Below, one piece after another: positions 44,941 through 55,287 of a stretch of 64,000 nucleotides of DNA. Each line of letters opens with the position of its first letter. Positions within the stretch are counted from its first letter, which is position 1. A program made the translations under genes and the position numbers. The notes under the pieces were generated by a model. That model made no database searches. It was not told the DNA's origin and saw nothing but the letters and a program-made list of their open reading frames with translations. Source of the DNA: Aspergillus flavus (lineage: Eukaryota; Ascomycota; Eurotiomycetes; Eurotiales; Aspergillaceae); NCBI RefSeq assembly GCF_009017415.1, contig NC_092403.1, positions 434,001 through 498,000 of the forward strand, written 5' to 3'.

Positions 44941-45684
44941 GGTCCTGCAAAGCAGGTGCATGGTACTGTTTGGGACTGTACACTATGCGGAGGTGATTCG
45001 AGTCCGCAGTCAGGGTTGAAACGCTCCGACTACCGTAATAAGGTGGTCGACACCATCCTTACAGAAGGTTGTTCCTGGTAAGCCAACAATCACTCATCAC
45101 AGACTCTTACGACTTTGATTAACTTCGCGTCTTTGCAATAGGGTTATGCACAATAATGACGTGTATTCCGAGAACAATATTAACACTTCAAAATCCGAGT
45201 TTCACCTCAGCATGATCTCGGACATGCTTGTCGGCCTTCTTGACGGCATTACTGGCATATCGAAGACCATCGAAGATGTTTTTAGCGGTCTTGCCAATCT
45301 CATCTTCGAGAACAAGAACCAGGTGCAGTCTCGTACTGTCTGGTCGCTGTTCCACGTGTTTCTCTATGATAAAACCACAGACGACGTTAGGACATGTGGG
45401 TGTCCAGCCTCTCCCCTATATTCCACTTGACTAAGGGACGATGTTGCTAATGCTCTAATGCAGACTTCCGGATTATCAACTACTCGGTCACTGCCGAGAT
45501 GGTTGAGTATGTTTCCAACAAGACGACCCATCAAGAGGTTAAAATGGGATTCAACTTCAACATGACCGATCTTAGTCTGAATGAAAACCAGTGGGACAGA
45601 GTCAAGGACGATGTTCAAAAGTTCATTGATGATATCTCTGCGAACCAGGTCGAAAACCCGATTGACGGTGAAATCAGTGTTTAA
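44941..45684 (+). pseudogene. 5'-truncated paralogue of the gene at 43737-44667
   Basis: The reading begins around 44941 without an ATG, after a TGA, with the segment GLKRSDYRNKVVDTILTEGCSW, which matches VKRTNYRAKVVDHLREVSETTW of the neighbour. An intron at about 45081-45143 sits at the same codon (Trp) as in the neighbour. It continues with NNDVYSENN and FHVFLYDKTTDDVRT, a second intron (45400-45464), then YFRIINYSVTAEMV and a charged helical C-terminus ending at 45684. The first 80 or so residues of the family are missing, so it is probably non-functional unless an upstream exon escaped me. Confidence 0.55.
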
Positions 45685-46299
45685 GGCCGTTTGGCCATGA
45701 GGGTTCTTTTGAACTTCTCTAGATATATGTTAGTCCCCTCCCGGTATTTGGGATATCTGACTGTTGTGGAAGCTTTCTTTCCACTTTTGTTCTTTATCTG
45801 TGTCGGAGCAATAAAAGTCGAGATTCAAGAAATCCCTATGGCTGAGTCAGTTACCGAGCGTAATATTTCAGGTTGCACCGCATGTCGGGCAACTTAGATT
45901 AAAGGAGGCCCTTTGTTCTACTTAGACCCATATCCGACAAAGGACTTCTCACATAAGCCATACTGCTGGGAGATGTGGATTCTTCCCGGTCCCGGCCAGT
46001 GCGATATTTCCATATATTATAAATATGACGCCCTGCGGGCTCCGCGACGGGCACGTACCGCTGGGAAGCAGCAAGCATTTCACTCTGGGCTAATGTACTG
46101 GGTATTTGTCATACGGTAGATAGAGCTTTGGTCCCAGCCGGGCGCATATGCTTTCAAGCTAAGGGACCATGGGTAACAGTCTCCCATTCCCAGTGAAGGT
46201 GGATCCGCTATAAAGCAATTGCTCGCCTGGGGAGCTGTCGCTTCTTGTAAACTTCTAGCCGGTTTGCTAGATCCAGTATCTCGAGGAAAACATTCCACC
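45685..46299. other. Intergenic, 0.6 kb
   Basis: Upstream of the phosphatase-like gene. Open frames here carry no recognisable feature. Confidence 0.45.
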
Positions 46300-47586
46300 A
46301 TGTCCATGACACGCCATTGCACGCCCGGCATGGCCCTTTACTTTGTTCTTGTTGCTATATGCCTTTTTCAAATTCAGGCAGCCGTGGCTGAGCCCCGGAC
46401 TGATAAGCCAGCGTTTCTGAGCTTGAGTTCCACAAGTTCGTTTACCTCTCGGTATAACCCATGGACCCATGAAGGCAATACCAACTAATCGTCTAACTTG
46501 TAGAATTACACGAGGAGTATAAGGACTTAGCCACGGGCAAACCGCTTGCGAGTAACCCGTACGAATTCAATGACGAAATATATTATGACGGCGAGTTCAA
46601 ATCCCAAGAGGTGTTTGAGAAAGAATACCCTTTTGATGTTCGAAAGGACGGTGTAAATGATAGAGACAATGAATACAATGGTGGGCATCCCTACTACAGC
46701 GCCTCTACGCTCCCGGGTATAGGAAGCGGCAGCAATAAAAATTTGCCTTATATTGCTTGCCAGGTAAGTGACCATTAATTTTGTCATTACCCCCTAACTA
46801 ATAATCACGAAGTCGCCGATGAAATTTGGCCGCAGTCACAAGTTCATGTACTGGGAAATAGTATGGAAGGAGGCTATGAAATCGAAACATGGCGATATCA
46901 TCCTGGTAGATTTGGTGAATTACGAACAAGCCAAGGGTCTTACCAGCGAGACACAAGCGAATGTTATACCGTCTTCCACGAAGAAGAGCTTGAGCTTTTC
47001 GCCGCCGACCGTCATGAACACAGAGAAGATAATTCCGCCGTATAAGGGAATATATTCCGTGCATTACAAAGCTAGCAATGGCAAATGGGCACATAGCGAT
47101 ATTGAGTATCGCCAGCTCAGTCTTGAATACCATGACGACTCAAAGACGGGCTCTGGAAATGGCCCACACAACGTTCATTACTTTCACCTCAGCTCTTGGC
47201 AGAACCGTCAAGCCGTGGATCCGGAGAAGCTACAATTCCTCATCAACGAGGTAGACAAGAAATTTACAGGCCAAACCATCATCGTGAACTGTGAATTTGG
47301 AGGGGGCCGTACAGGTGTTTTTATTGAAGCACGAGAGATGTATCGGGCGACGGTGAAAGCGAAGAGTACTAAATGGTTCTTCTCGTCGAGCGATGATCCA
47401 ATTCAGGAATATACGAAGGAGCTGCGCAAAAAGCGATCTAACATGATCGACTCTTTTCCACAGTATGAGTTCTTACATACCTGGGCAGCAAGGATGTGGG
47501 CCATGACGGCCAGAGACAATATAAACGCCAAACCTGGCCCTGCTGGTAATCCGTCAGGCCAGGGTCGTCACCCGCCAAAACCATGA
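46300..47586 (+). CDS. Secreted protein tyrosine phosphatase-like protein
   Basis: A PTP-fold protein behind a signal peptide (MSMTRHCTPGMALYFVLVAI, cleavage probably after QAAVA). Seen in PTP order: SNPYEFND (substrate loop position), YIACQSPM (family YIATQGP), FMYWEIVWKEAM (family FW.MVWE), and the P-loop VNCEFGGGRTG with Cys292 and Arg298 in the CX5R arrangement. The usual His before the Cys is Asn, and the WPD loop reads SSWQNRQ, lacking the general-acid Asp. Introns at 46436-46503 and 46764-46812 keep the frame; total 389 residues. The first donor (GTTCGT) is weak. It may bind phosphotyrosine or be a slow phosphatase, acting outside the cell or in the secretory path. Confidence 0.75.
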
Positions 47587-48119
47587 AGATATGCGCGGCT
47601 TTGTTGCCTATAATCGGTATCGAAAATGTCGATGGAACTGTGGGGTGGCGTTCTCAAACCCTGTGCAATGAACCTCGATCGGTTGAATAGCTATATGTTA
47701 GCGAGAAGAATATCGGTTAAATTAGGGCTGCTTGGAGGTGAGCGACTTCACGGGGAAAGCGTATCAGTCTACATTGGACTTGGAATGTCAGTACTTGGCC
47801 ACCGTCTAGGAGAAAATAAGGTGCTCCCTCCTAATATAAGATGGACTTACTGAGCGAGTACGTGTAGATTGAACGGGCTTTGGTGGTCATGGTAAAATAT
47901 GTAATACTATCCTCTTGTGATACACGGGATAGGACTGGTTGGATCCCACTAATTAGAAATCTCAGAATGAACTTAGGAAGAAGGGAAAAGCTCGTCTTAG
48001 CTTCACCCAAGAGGGCTACTAGTCACCAGCACTGCGTAGAAGTGCGAGCTTGTTGCTGGTGCGCCATGATAGCCGGGGACCACAACTACCACAACGCCAC
48101 TCAGGGTTCAGTGTTGCCA
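47587..48119. other. Intergenic, 0.5 kb
   Basis: No gene that I can support between the phosphatase-like and the small coiled-coil gene. Confidence 0.5.
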
Positions 48120-48458
48120 CTAAACCTGGTGGATGTTAGAGGCTCTGCTCTGAGAAGCGGAATAGTACACTGAACCAGCCCGTGAGCCAGCGTGAGTGCG
48201 TCCGCCCTCGATCAATACGCCTCTGTTGATGTTTTGCTCCTCAACTGCTTGTGCCAATCGCTCAACTTGACGGGCGAGTACCTGGACCGCGTCACAGCAT
48301 TGGCAATGTTGACTTTGAGGAGCTGGGTCTGCAGCTGCAGAGGCCCTCCCGGTGAATTTACGAATCCCTGTTCTCCAGAGGTACACGAGTAGGGGCGATG
48401 TAGCCGATACCCATGTACCGATGGTGCCTAAAATGGCATTGATATCCGCTTCGGTCAT
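48120..48458 (-). CDS. Small hypothetical protein with one hydrophobic helix and a coiled coil
   Basis: 112 residues from the ATG at 48458. A hydrophobic stretch (INAILGTIGTWVSATSPLLVYLW) is followed by a basic segment, a CQCC motif and a likely coiled coil (VQVLARQVERLAQAVEEQN). The C-terminus is Ser/Ala/Gly rich. I do not recognise the family. The start could also be the ATG at 48491. No introns needed. It could be membrane-anchored. Confidence 0.5.
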   Translation of the reverse strand: MTEADINAILGTIGTWVSATSPLLVYLWRTGIRKFTGRASAAADPAPQSQHCQCCDAVQVLARQVERLAQAVEEQNINRGVLIEGGRTHAGSRAGSVYYSASQSRASNIHQV

Positions 48459-48876
48459 TATTGCGCCTGGTTTCAAGAAGAAAGAAGACAAAGATAGCCG
48501 AGGATGAGAAGAGAAAAGAGGAAGAGCATCCTGAAAATGAACTACAGGAATAAGAGAGAACGAGCACTCCAGCGTTCCTTCCTTTTCCCAAGCACAGTTC
48601 CGCGTCTGTTGCTTTTACGTTGGTTCCCGGACAGGAAGGAAGCTCTGGGGGGAGCCTTTGCCATATCAAATCGTAGCAGGGGAGCATGACGGGCGGCAAA
48701 GAGATGAGGTGGAAGAGCAGTATCATTTAAGTACAAAGAAGCAAGAAGCCTCTCTCTGGCATTGTATCCTTAATCCACTGGGCACAACACTTGCTCATCC
48801 AGAATTGTCGAAGTGATATGAATAAGGGTGTTTCACAAGCGAGACGGCGAAATGCTATCCCTTACAACGCCGCGAA
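48459..48876. other. Intergenic, 0.4 kb
   Basis: Purine-rich on the plus strand near 48475-48535, otherwise nothing recognisable. Confidence 0.5.
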
Positions 48877-50037
48877 TCAATTTTTGCAAATATGACAGAT
48901 TGGCTTTTCTGGCCGAGGATAAAGCCATGGTAGTCGTTTGTTGGCCTGCAAAATCCAGCAACCGTTGTACCACCAATCCGTCTGTCTCACGTATCCCCTA
49001 TCCTCCAAGAGTGACCTATTCCGACCAGTCAGATCATCGAGTGGGAACACAGTATCTCGTTCGAATTGTGAGCGGACATCACTATTAAATGTGGTCATCT
49101 CCTGCTTCCGGAGAGACAGTGAGCCTATAAGATGTCTTGTCCAGCGAACATCTGTCGGATCAAGGCCAGGTCCCAAATCGAGCCATTTGGTTACGATCAG
49201 GGAAATGCCTGCAGTGCCACAGGTAGTAGCATCGATTTCGTAGTCTAGTCCGCAAGTAACGCAACGATATGTGTCTAAGGCTGGTCGGCGTCCAGGTGAA
49301 GACTTTATGGCAGCATCCCAAGCGGCACGGACAATCTGTAAAATATGGTGATCGCCCATCGAGATGTGCGCACAGATCCACTTTCCCTCCACCAGTTTTG
49401 AGGGTAATTCTTTTGCCAGTATCCAAGTTTGAGTGCGAAGGCAGAGGCTCGATGCTCGAACAACTTGCACGTCGAATGATACTAATGTGGTAATGGAATT
49501 CTGTAACAGCTGGACCTCAACATAAGCCAACGAATCTGTCGATATACCGTGCTCAGGACCACAATGATGCCTCTTCATGGCTAGTTGTAGATGTATGTGT
49601 TCAAATCGATACAGTGAGCTCCAGGGTATGCTAAATGGAATCGACCACGGGTTAAAAAGACCCTTATGCTTGGCCAGGCATCTTCTAGGCCAAAATGCTG
49701 GACCTGGGGGTGGAATATACTTCCGGCGATGCAAAACTGAGCATACGTGACAATGAATGTGTTCCGGTAGATCTTGGCTCAGCCTTGTGAGAAGGGTGGC
49801 TCGGAATTCATTCTCTAATGCCAGCTGAAAACCATTTCCTAGGACACTTAGCAGTCGATTATTGCAGAGGGCCAAGCATACCCGGTCGCACGAAGTAAGA
49901 TTGTTAGCGATCATGTATACCAGTTCCGTTGGCAGGTGATCAAGGTTTGGGCCCCTGTAGCTTGGCGTCTCGATCTGTATAGGCCGAGGATGCCAGTACG
50001 ATGACAACCAAGTCAGAATATCTCTAACGATACCCAT
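48877..50037 (-). CDS. F-box protein
   Basis: Intronless, 386 residues from the ATG at 50037; the earlier ATG at 50067 adds ten residues without support. The F-box is near residues 33-60 (LDHLPTELVYMIANNLTSCDRVCLALCNN). The rest is the variable fungal C-terminal region with Cys pairs (CHVCSVLHRRKYIPP, YRCVTCGLDYEID) that may bind zinc. It would link a target to the SCF ubiquitin ligase. F-box genes like this are expanded in filamentous fungi and no target can be inferred. Confidence 0.85.
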   Translation of the reverse strand: MGIVRDILTWLSSYWHPRPIQIETPSYRGPNLDHLPTELVYMIANNLTSCDRVCLALCNNRLLSVLGNGFQLALENEFRATLLTRLSQDLPEHIHCHVCSVLHRRKYIPPPGPAFWPRRCLAKHKGLFNPWSIPFSIPWSSLYRFEHIHLQLAMKRHHCGPEHGISTDSLAYVEVQLLQNSITTLVSFDVQVVRASSLCLRTQTWILAKELPSKLVEGKWICAHISMGDHHILQIVRAAWDAAIKSSPGRRPALDTYRCVTCGLDYEIDATTCGTAGISLIVTKWLDLGPGLDPTDVRWTRHLIGSLSLRKQEMTTFNSDVRSQFERDTVFPLDDLTGRNRSLLEDRGYVRQTDWWYNGCWILQANKRLPWLYPRPEKPICHICKN

Positions 50038-50776
50038 CTTGTTGAAACCCCTGCAGCTAACGGACAATAGCGAGAAAGAACATGATCCTAAACGCGTGCG
50101 GAAGTTATCTACTACACAATATACACGTCATCATCGTTCAGCTACCGTAGGACATGAAGTCAAATTGCTATCATGCATGACGTAGACTTAGGCCAGAAAG
50201 GCTGAGGGCTCATGAACGACTAGTACTTCAAACCTGATGTCCGATCATTAACGAGATTAGGGATGACGAGTCTCAAACACAGAGGGGTGAATAATCTGAG
50301 GAATTCAAGTTTGGGGCTGTTAGTCTGCTGAATCTCAGGTGCCATATCTGTATTGGAAAGCCATTGTAGGAGCAAGAGAACACTCTAACCTTCCATGATT
50401 TGTTCCCTTCAAACAGTCCGTGCTCAAGCTCCACCTCCCGTTTTTGCCGTATAAATAAGCAAGGTTTGCGTTGCCCCAAAACTTTCCGTTTGCCCCATTC
50501 TATGGTGGCCCATTATATAGGGCACTTACCCACCAATCACTACCACATGTCTAGTTATGGTAACCTTATTGAGGTTTTGACCGGCGCCCAGATAGGTCTG
50601 ATGGAGGGAGGATTGTTCCTGATTGAGTAAAGGGCAAGGGCGTAGGAGGCCTGACTAGTTTACCTTACTAAATGTCCTAGGACCACCCACTATCGCTCAC
50701 CAAATATATAGTCTAAGTGAGCCCCTGGTGCTATCGAGTTAATACTACGCACACTTTCACTTGCATTTAGACCTGG
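50038..50776. other. Intergenic, 0.7 kb
   Basis: Divergent promoter of the F-box and the cyanovirin-like gene. No gene seen. Confidence 0.5.
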
Positions 50777-51596
50777 ATGACTCTGTGCCTTTTCCTTTTA
50801 AGCCCAGTAGGGATGTATTGGACTCTAGTTGTTATGTCCTCATACCTATCAGCTCTAGTAGCTGGTGGATTACCCATGGTTAATTCACCACCAAAGCCTG
50901 CTAAAGCTGTGGTACCTGCTTCAACCGTCGATCCAAAGGCTGAAACAGCGAAGTTCCATCATTATTGTGAGGACCTTGTCATGTTGAATCCTCCTAATTG
51001 GGAAGCATCTACTGCATACCCAGAGCCACAGCCCAGTTCACGGCCCGGTTCACCACAGCGAAACCGGCCAGCGGCACCAGGTCCCGGCGGTCGTGTACGT
51101 CGCGCGGATGGACCACCCCCGGTATTTCTAATGGGACGCTGCAGAATGCCAAACAGCAGAGAACGCCTTGTATCACTCAACCTAAACAAATGCATTGGTT
51201 GGGATGATACCCGGAAAGCTTTCACTGCAGAATATGAGTATGTATCGCTACTCCACCTGTCATAGCCACGGTAGCTGTTCTTCCCACCACGTTATATCTA
51301 ATGGCTAATAATCCCAGCACACATGGAATTGCCAGAGGTCATTGCGGGGACTGCGGGTACAGAGAATACTTTAATTCCGCTTCTGAATTTTCACTGGGTT
51401 GCAAGTGTAGCTCGAATGCACGGGACCGCACGCGGTGGGAGGTCAAGGAATTTACCCAGCGTGAGTATCCGATATACATTAAGCCATGAACTGGCTAATT
51501 GGCCTTCTAGCTGGCGTGATAGTATTTGATGAGAAGACAGGTCACATGGGCTGTCATGGATATTTTGGAAGTCTCCTGGGGCCCGAGACAGACTAG
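50777..51596 (+). CDS. Secreted cyanovirin-N-like (CVNH) protein
   Basis: Three exons (introns 51238-51335 and 51461-51510) give 223 residues. The N-terminus is hydrophobic and looks like a signal peptide (LFLLSPVGMYWTLVVMSSYL), followed by a Pro-rich linker. The C-terminal part has VSLNLNKCIGWDD, GHCGDCGYREYF, FSLGCKCSSN and PGVIVFDEKTGHMGCHG, which fits the fungal CVNH fold with paired Cys. CVNH proteins bind high-mannose glycans. The family call is moderate: the strongest element is the LNLNxCI segment. The start could be the later ATG at 50813. Confidence 0.6.
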
Positions 51597-52741
51597 GTTG
51601 CTTCTCTACTGTTATGAAAGGCGAAGGTTTAGTCAATGTTATCATGTCTTCGGGGTAGAGCAACTGAAGACTATGGCAGCGTTCAATTCCTTGGAAAATG
51701 TTACTAGAGCAGGGCGATTTGGTGCGTATGTTGGAAAGCGTATCCAAACAGACCTGCTCTTATCCTTCTCCGGTTGAACATTTTTCACTTCTGAATTTGT
51801 ATAATAGATTAGTTCAGCTGACGCTGTGGAAAGTATAGATACTTCCCTTCATTATCAAAATCATATTGCCTCCATTCCCCTACATTAAGCCTGTTCTATT
51901 CTTGATGCGATGTATCGGTGGCTCATTGTGAGTCTACCTATACTGGGCATTGCTGGTGCTCGACAAATATGGTTGACGCATACTACAGTTAAAACTGCAT
52001 AACACAGCTACGCCATGGTTATCCCAGAGAGTATTCATATAGATCTTATATGGATAATATGTGCCGTAAAACCACCTCATTACTAGTTAGACTGTGCCAT
52101 AGCTGCCCCATCACCCGTCATGATTACCGTCTTTCGAGCCCGAAAGAGATGGCAAGCTCTTTTGGAATCTACAACAAACTCTGTATAGATCAACACAAGT
52201 CATCTATGGACCCTAAGATTACCAACTGCTTTATGGGCACCTTCCATCACAGATGACGAAGCAGGCAAAAGTTTGCGGTTCTACTACATGTATCACCGCA
52301 TGTGCGAGTCCTCAAAAATAAGTGGTTAAAACATCATTCAATAAGTTGCTATCTTACCTTACTCAGTACTATGAATATTACTCTGCAAGAGTCTGGTTGG
52401 TTTGTATCCGATGTCCGTTTCCTCGTCTGTTCAACCGGCGCTTGTGATTAATAAATGGACGGGCTCTGACAGGCTGACAACATAAACTAAATCCAATCCC
52501 TGCTCACCTAGTGGTCCAGCGTAGCTCGTCGCTCTTCGTTCCGGTTCATTTTGATTTCTATTGATCGTTTTTCTCCGTGGTTACCCCACTGCTATCCCGA
52601 TCCCTGCCTATGGATCAGTTCTTTTTCTCCGGGTGCGAGCCGTTGAACTTTGCCCACCCACATCTCCTTCTCTCTTTCGTTCTCCCATTCTCAATTGTCT
52701 TTTAGACTCAATTCAATTCTCGTGCTCTGTATACAGCCGTC
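51597..52741. other. Intergenic, 1.1 kb
   Basis: Upstream region of the P450 gene, pyrimidine-rich just before its start (52550-52740). I see no gene. Confidence 0.5.
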
Positions 52742-54514
52742 ATGGTGATAGCTGTTTCTGATCTTGTTGGCTCGTATGGGGCCCGAGTGGCCCTGGTGTT
52801 GGCCCTGGTGATTGTCCTGCGATTCTTGCAGGAGATGTTGAAAGTACGCCTGCTCTTCTACCGTCTTCGCAAGCAGGGACTAGTATGTTATGGTCCATGG
52901 ACATCCATTATTCCACAAGACGCTATTAGTTGCTGATACCGACACACGCAGCCGATGCCGAAATGGAATTTCGCAGCAGGTAATCTGCAGATGCTCCCCG
53001 ATCTAATGAAGCGGCATCCCAAAGGATCGCAACAGTCAGAGGCTTTTACACTGTTGTCCTACGAGTTCGCCAGCTCTGACAATTGCTTCTACATTGACGT
53101 CTGGCCCTTCACGAAGCCGCTATTAGTGGTAAATTCCCCGGATCTGGCAGTCCAGGTGTGTCAAACATATGCACTACCCAAGCCGCCCGTCCTGGCGAAG
53201 TTCTTTAATCCCTTCGCAGGAGGGCCCAACATCTTTACGACAAACGGGCCTGAATGGAAGCGCAACCGGGGGCTTTTCAACCCTGCGTTCAGTGCCAGTA
53301 ATATTCTCCAGCATACTCCGCATATTGTTGAGGAAGCAGAAGAGTATGTGGAAATTCTCCGCGAGCATGCGCGTAAGGGCGATACTTTTACATTGGATAA
53401 GATGACCTGTGATTATGTCCTAGATATTATCGGACGCGTGGCCATGTAAGTGCCTTCCGTAGCTAAAGACCTGAAGACGAAGACTCACACGACGAGCCAT
53501 AGGAAAGCACGCCTTCACTCCCAGCGCGGACGTAACCCCGTGGCGGCGGCATTGAGAAGTCAAGTCGAGTGGCATTGTCAAGACGAACAGATGAACCCCT
53601 TCATCCGATGGAATCCCATGCGACCTATTATGCAGTGGTGCAACGGACGAACGATGAACCAATACATTGGGGCCGAATTGGACAAACGATACGAGGCCTG
53701 GACGCAGAACAAGCCATCGACCAGGGCCAATTCAATCATTGACATTGTGCTCGCTGAGTATATGAGTACACGGCCGGTAAGGGCAGCACTGGATCCCGAG
53801 TTCAAATCCTGGGCGACTATTCAACTCCGAACCTTTCTCTTCGCTGGCCACGACTCAACCGCGGCCACGATTGTATACAGTATTTATCTTTTATCGAAGC
53901 ATCCCGAGATCCTTTCCAAGGTTCGCACCGAGCATGACGAGGTGTTTGGGTCAGATATTTCCGCTGCAGCTGGCATACTCAAGCAGCACCCGGAGCTAAT
54001 TAACCGGCTCCCATATACTCTAGCGGTTATAAAGGAGACCCTCCGTCTATTTCCAGCCGCCTCCGCGTTGCGAGAAGGCCAGCCTGGTGTCTACCTGCAG
54101 GATAAAAATGGCACGAAGTACCCGACCGAGGGATTGTGTATCTGGATCATCCATGGGGGCATTCAACGTAACCCTAATTACTGGCCGGACCCACATGCTT
54201 TCAAACCAGAGCGTTGGCTGGTTGGACCAGATCATCCCTTATATCCTCCCAAAGGCGCTTGGCGTCCTTTCGAGCAGGGCCTTCGGGATTGCATCGGCCA
54301 AGCGCTGGCCCTACTGGATGTCAAGATCACGCTGGTGCTAACTCTGCGCGAGTTCGACTTCCAGGACCAGTACGCGCATTGGGACCGCCTGCACCCCCGG
54401 TCCGGGCCGAAGACTGTCTTTGGCGAACGTGCCTACCAGATTCCACAGGGTGGGTCGCATCCTGTTGACGGGCTTCCGTGCCGGGTCAGCTTGCGGAACC
54501 AGATAACGAAATAA
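52742..54514 (+). CDS. Cytochrome P450 monooxygenase
   Basis: Membrane-anchored P450 with an N-terminal helix (GARVALVLALVIVLRFL). Introns at 52883-52951 and 53446-53502 keep the frame and give 548 residues. Motifs: I-helix FAGHDSTAATI, K-helix KETLRLFP, PERW (FKPERWL) and the haem loop FEQGLRDCIG with Cys475. It resembles fungal P450s of secondary metabolism such as the sterigmatocystin group. It would hydroxylate or epoxidise a lipophilic substrate at the ER with a cytochrome P450 reductase. Neighbours (hydrolase, MFS exporter) would suit a small pathway. Confidence 0.93.
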
Positions 54515-55287
54515 GCAAGACGAAGGAGACCCATTGTGCACTAGCAAAGTTCTGGATCGGCATCGGACATGGTTGCAAGCGTCAAATGTGTATGGCAAGT
54601 AATACATGTGTGTACATAAGAGGTGAAAAATTAGAAATAGAGTCGGAGATAATGCTATCCTAGCCTAGAGCGACAGGCCAAGCCACGTTACGCTTTGTCG
54701 GACCCACCCTAAGTGACACACTAAATAGTCAAAGCTCCGCAATCATATGCTATTATAAAAGAATCATTGGCAAGCAAATGCTAGCTCTGCGGGTCACAAA
54801 TGGTGGTTCTAATTTCCCAACGACGGAGTACTTCGTAGCATCACCCACGCACATGTGTGAGCCTGGTACGGCTGGTCATGTTGGTTGGTTCAAGCGGTAC
54901 TTTCTAACCCATATAATGAGCTCTGAAAGTGGAGACCGGGCCTTTTGCCCCGTGCAGCCAACTAAGCAGTGCAGAGAGCCCAAGCCCAACCACCGTAGTC
55001 TAGGCTACTCTTCTCTTGCTGCTGTGTTTTTCATTCTCTGGGTCAATACAAAGCTTCGTCATGTACGCCAACCTGGATTACGGTTGCAATAAAAGCGGGT
55101 GTAGTCCAGTATTCCGCTGTCACCAAGGTAAGAGGTGCAGCATACTTGACTTACTTAGGATTCTTATATGGCCAAAGTCACATTGGATTTTCTCTGCTCA
55201 AACGCCTTGATGAAACATTCTTTGCTATGAGGGTCAATGTATCCGGCAAGATATATCACACTAGGAATAAAGCACAGCTTAACCTCG
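54515..55287. other. Intergenic, 0.8 kb
   Basis: Convergent gap between the P450 and the ankyrin gene. Nothing recognisable. Confidence 0.5.

Noticed and set aside
44950..45060. Possible tRNA around the sequence GATTCGAGTCC
   Set aside because: No matching acceptor and anticodon stems could be formed around it, and the stretch is coding in the paralogue relic.
45691..46119. Two short plus-strand frames before the phosphatase-like gene
   Set aside because: Neither continues across a credible intron nor shows family motifs.
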